A stretch of DNA of 64,000 bases from Gracilimonas sp046602855. GTDB lineage: Bacteria; Bacteroidota; Rhodothermia; Balneolales; Balneolaceae. Made by a program: the position numbers and the translations under genes. The notes under the pieces were generated by a model. The model was not told the DNA's origin, made no database searches, and worked only from the letters and a program-made list of their open reading frames with translations. This document shows positions 62,479-64,000 of the stretch, in pieces. The stretch covers positions 868,001-932,000 of the forward strand of contig NZ_JBKINJ010000001.1 of assembly GCF_046602855.1 (NCBI RefSeq), in the 5' to 3' direction. Position 1 is the first letter of the stretch; each line of letters starts with the position of its first letter.

Positions 62479-64000
62479 TTAAAATGGCCAGAAATAAGGA
62501 ATCACAAAGGTACCAATAATCCAGAAAATAATGTTAAGCGGTGTCCCAACTTTCACAAAATCTGTAAATTTATAATGACCCGGCCCAAAGATCATAGTGT
62601 TTGTCTGATAGCCGATCGGCGTTATAAAACTCAATGATGCAGCCATAGTTACAGCCACGAGAAAAGGTGTAGCATCAATTCCTAAGGTGGTAGCTGCCTC
62701 GATGGCAATTGGGGCAAGAAGAGCAGCTGTTGCTTGATTTGAGATCAAATTTGTGAGCATCATGGATAGAAAAAAGAAAGCAGATAAGACTGCAGTTGGG
62801 CCGATGGATTCAAACTGGGTGATCAATCCATCAACCAATAATTGAGCAGCTCCGGTTTTCTGCATCGCAATACCAAGAGGAAGGACGCCAGCCAAGAGGA
62901 ATATTACTTTCCAGTTAATGGATTGATAGGCCTCTTCGTTTGTCAGGCAGCCCGTCAGAATCATTAATATCACCCCGCAAATAGCGGTGGCTACAATGGG
63001 TAGAACCCCGAAAGCTGCGAAACCCACTACGCCGGCTATTATTGTCAATGCAATGGGTATTTTTGATGTCTTGTGCTCAGGAAGATTGATCTCTGTGGCT
63101 AGTACAAACTCCTCCGATGTTTTAATATCATTTACACGTTCTTTATCTACATATAGCAAAAGAGAAGTACCTCTTTGCAATCTGATATCAGCTAATTGTT
63201 CCTGCTCAATTTTACCCCTTTGTCGAATTGCTAATACGATACCTTCATACTGTTGATAAATATTAAGTTGGTTTAATTTTTTTCCTTCGTAGGATGATTC
63301 AGGAGCTACAACAGCCTCAACTAATTGGGCATTACCTAATTCAAAATCTTTATCCTCCCACGCTTTGGTGGGTTTGATAAGCACATCTTCCCGATTTAAT
63401 AATTTATTTAACTCTTTAACGCTTCCGCGAATTCTTAAGACATCATTAGATTCGAGGGTAATACTTCCACGATTCGGCTTGGAAGTCATCTTTGCATCAA
63501 AAACTTCGACTATATCCAGATCAAGATCCTTTATCAGATCAGTGTTTTCCAAGGGGGTTCTCACAAACTCAGAGTTCTGCTGCAAAACCACGTCAGTTAA
63601 ATAACTCTGCATTTCAAAGGTCTCAGTCAGGGGTTCGTCTTTTCGACGTTTTGGTATGATCTTAATACCAATAGTAAACAGATAGATAAAGCCAGTTACA
63701 AAGAAAATGGCGGCAACAGGAGCAAATTCAAACATGGTGAAACCAGCCATGTCATTATCTCTTGCGATAGAATCTACCAGAAGGTTGGTCGAGGTCCCGA
63801 TAAGAGTGAATACCCCACCCAGCATAGCTGCGAATGATAACGGCATAAGAAGTTTAGAGGCACTTTGGCCCAGATCCCTCGAAAGACTGATGATGACAGG
63901 AATGAATATGGCTACAGCGGCCGTATTATTTATAAATGCTGAGATCACACCGATCACCAGCATGATGATCAACATGGCAATATTGAAGTTAAGTTTACTC
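62479..64000 (-). CDS. SLC13-family permease with TrkA_C domains (5' end outside window)
   Basis: The frame is open to base 64000, so the N-terminus lies outside; the Met at 63975 is inside a helix and is not the start. The visible part starts with NNTAAVAIFIPVIISLS, the first conserved SLC13/CitMHS sodium-site region, followed by GGVFTLIGTSTNLLV. Two RCK_C/TrkA_C domains occupy the middle (around 63150-63600). The second transport half ends with SNQATAALLAPIAI and FITPIGYQTNTMIFGPGHYKF. Such permeases carry sulfate or dicarboxylates; next to SulP, sulfate is a reasonable guess only. Confidence 0.92.
   Translation of the reverse strand, partial: SKLNFNIAMLIIMLVIGVISAFINNTAAVAIFIPVIISLSRDLGQSASKLLMPLSFAAMLGGVFTLIGTSTNLLVDSIARDNDMAGFTMFEFAPVAAIFFVTGFIYLFTIGIKIIPKRRKDEPLTETFEMQSYLTDVVLQQNSEFVRTPLENTDLIKDLDLDIVEVFDAKMTSKPNRGSITLESNDVLRIRGSVKELNKLLNREDVLIKPTKAWEDKDFELGNAQLVEAVVAPESSYEGKKLNQLNIYQQYEGIVLAIRQRGKIEQEQLADIRLQRGTSLLLYVDKERVNDIKTSEEFVLATEINLPEHKTSKIPIALTIIAGVVGFAAFGVLPIVATAICGVILMILTGCLTNEEAYQSINWKVIFLLAGVLPLGIAMQKTGAAQLLVDGLITQFESIGPTAVLSAFFFLSMMLTNLISNQATAALLAPIAIEAATTLGIDATPFLVAVTMAASLSFITPIGYQTNTMIFGPGHYKFTDFVKVGTPLNIIFWIIGTFVIPYFWPF

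Noticed and set aside
1..64000. Insertion sequences, prophage or integrative elements
   Set aside because: No transposase, integrase or phage gene was seen and no long terminal repeats; the single tRNA gene shows no flanking attachment-site duplication.

Overview
This is an AT-rich bacterial chromosome segment, densely coded on both strands. There is no sign of phage, insertion sequence or CRISPR. The gene set points to the Bacteroidota/Balneolota/Rhodothermota region of the tree, most plausibly a Balneola- or Gracilimonas-like marine bacterium. The reasons are the Bat (VWA/DUF58) proteins, BshC for bacillithiol, a bifunctional-nuclease/UVR protein, a DUF2752-TM2 pair, many barrel-like proteins ending in an aromatic residue, an Aquifex-type aconitase and several TTG starts. 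The taxonomic call is inference; there is no rRNA in the window.

Layout. 1-8501: a Sua5-type tRNA modification enzyme (cut by the window edge) overlaps mfd. Then come a BatA-like VWA protein and a BatD-like anchor, a divergent M23 endopeptidase, and a DUF58 protein that completes a split Bat locus. 8758-19351: an HEAGH membrane protein, aconitase, a family 2 glycosyltransferase, a YfcE-like phosphoesterase, a CrtI-like desaturase, a PH-domain membrane protein, MsrB, a protein with perfect 16-residue repeats, and a tight four-gene unit (cold-shock protein, small membrane protein, PagL-like lipid A deacylase, cyclophilin). 19469-24867: a hypothetical protein, tRNA-Leu(CAA) with a terminator, acs, a haem-binding lipoprotein, galE, an orphan Hpt protein and a thioesterase.

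25046-34556: the most unusual block. A ParA ATPase and a small ribbon-helix-helix protein lie immediately upstream of a complete recC-recB-recD set, and two DNA dyads precede parA. 34557-39973: a cluster of hairpins, an FKBP lipoprotein, a DEAD-box helicase, an alkaline phosphatase, a 413-base gene-free stretch and two small envelope proteins. 40248-49000: bifunctional nuclease/bshC/5-formyl-THF cyclo-ligase operon, PspC protein, receiver-kinase protein, DUF2752-TM2-HD cluster, an Omp85-type barrel protein and MltG. 48984-64000: almost entirely minus strand. It holds an LpoA-like TPR/binding protein that overlaps mltG tail to tail, guaA, gcvH, accC, accB, efp, an NSS transporter, a pullulanase-type GH13 enzyme translationally coupled to metG, a SulP transporter and an SLC13/TrkA_C permease cut by the window edge.

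Most of the window is housekeeping. The parts that deserve a second look are the ParA-RHH-RecCBD arrangement, the cold-shock/lipid A deacylase unit, the 16-residue repeat protein, the HEAGH membrane protein and several precise inverted repeats.
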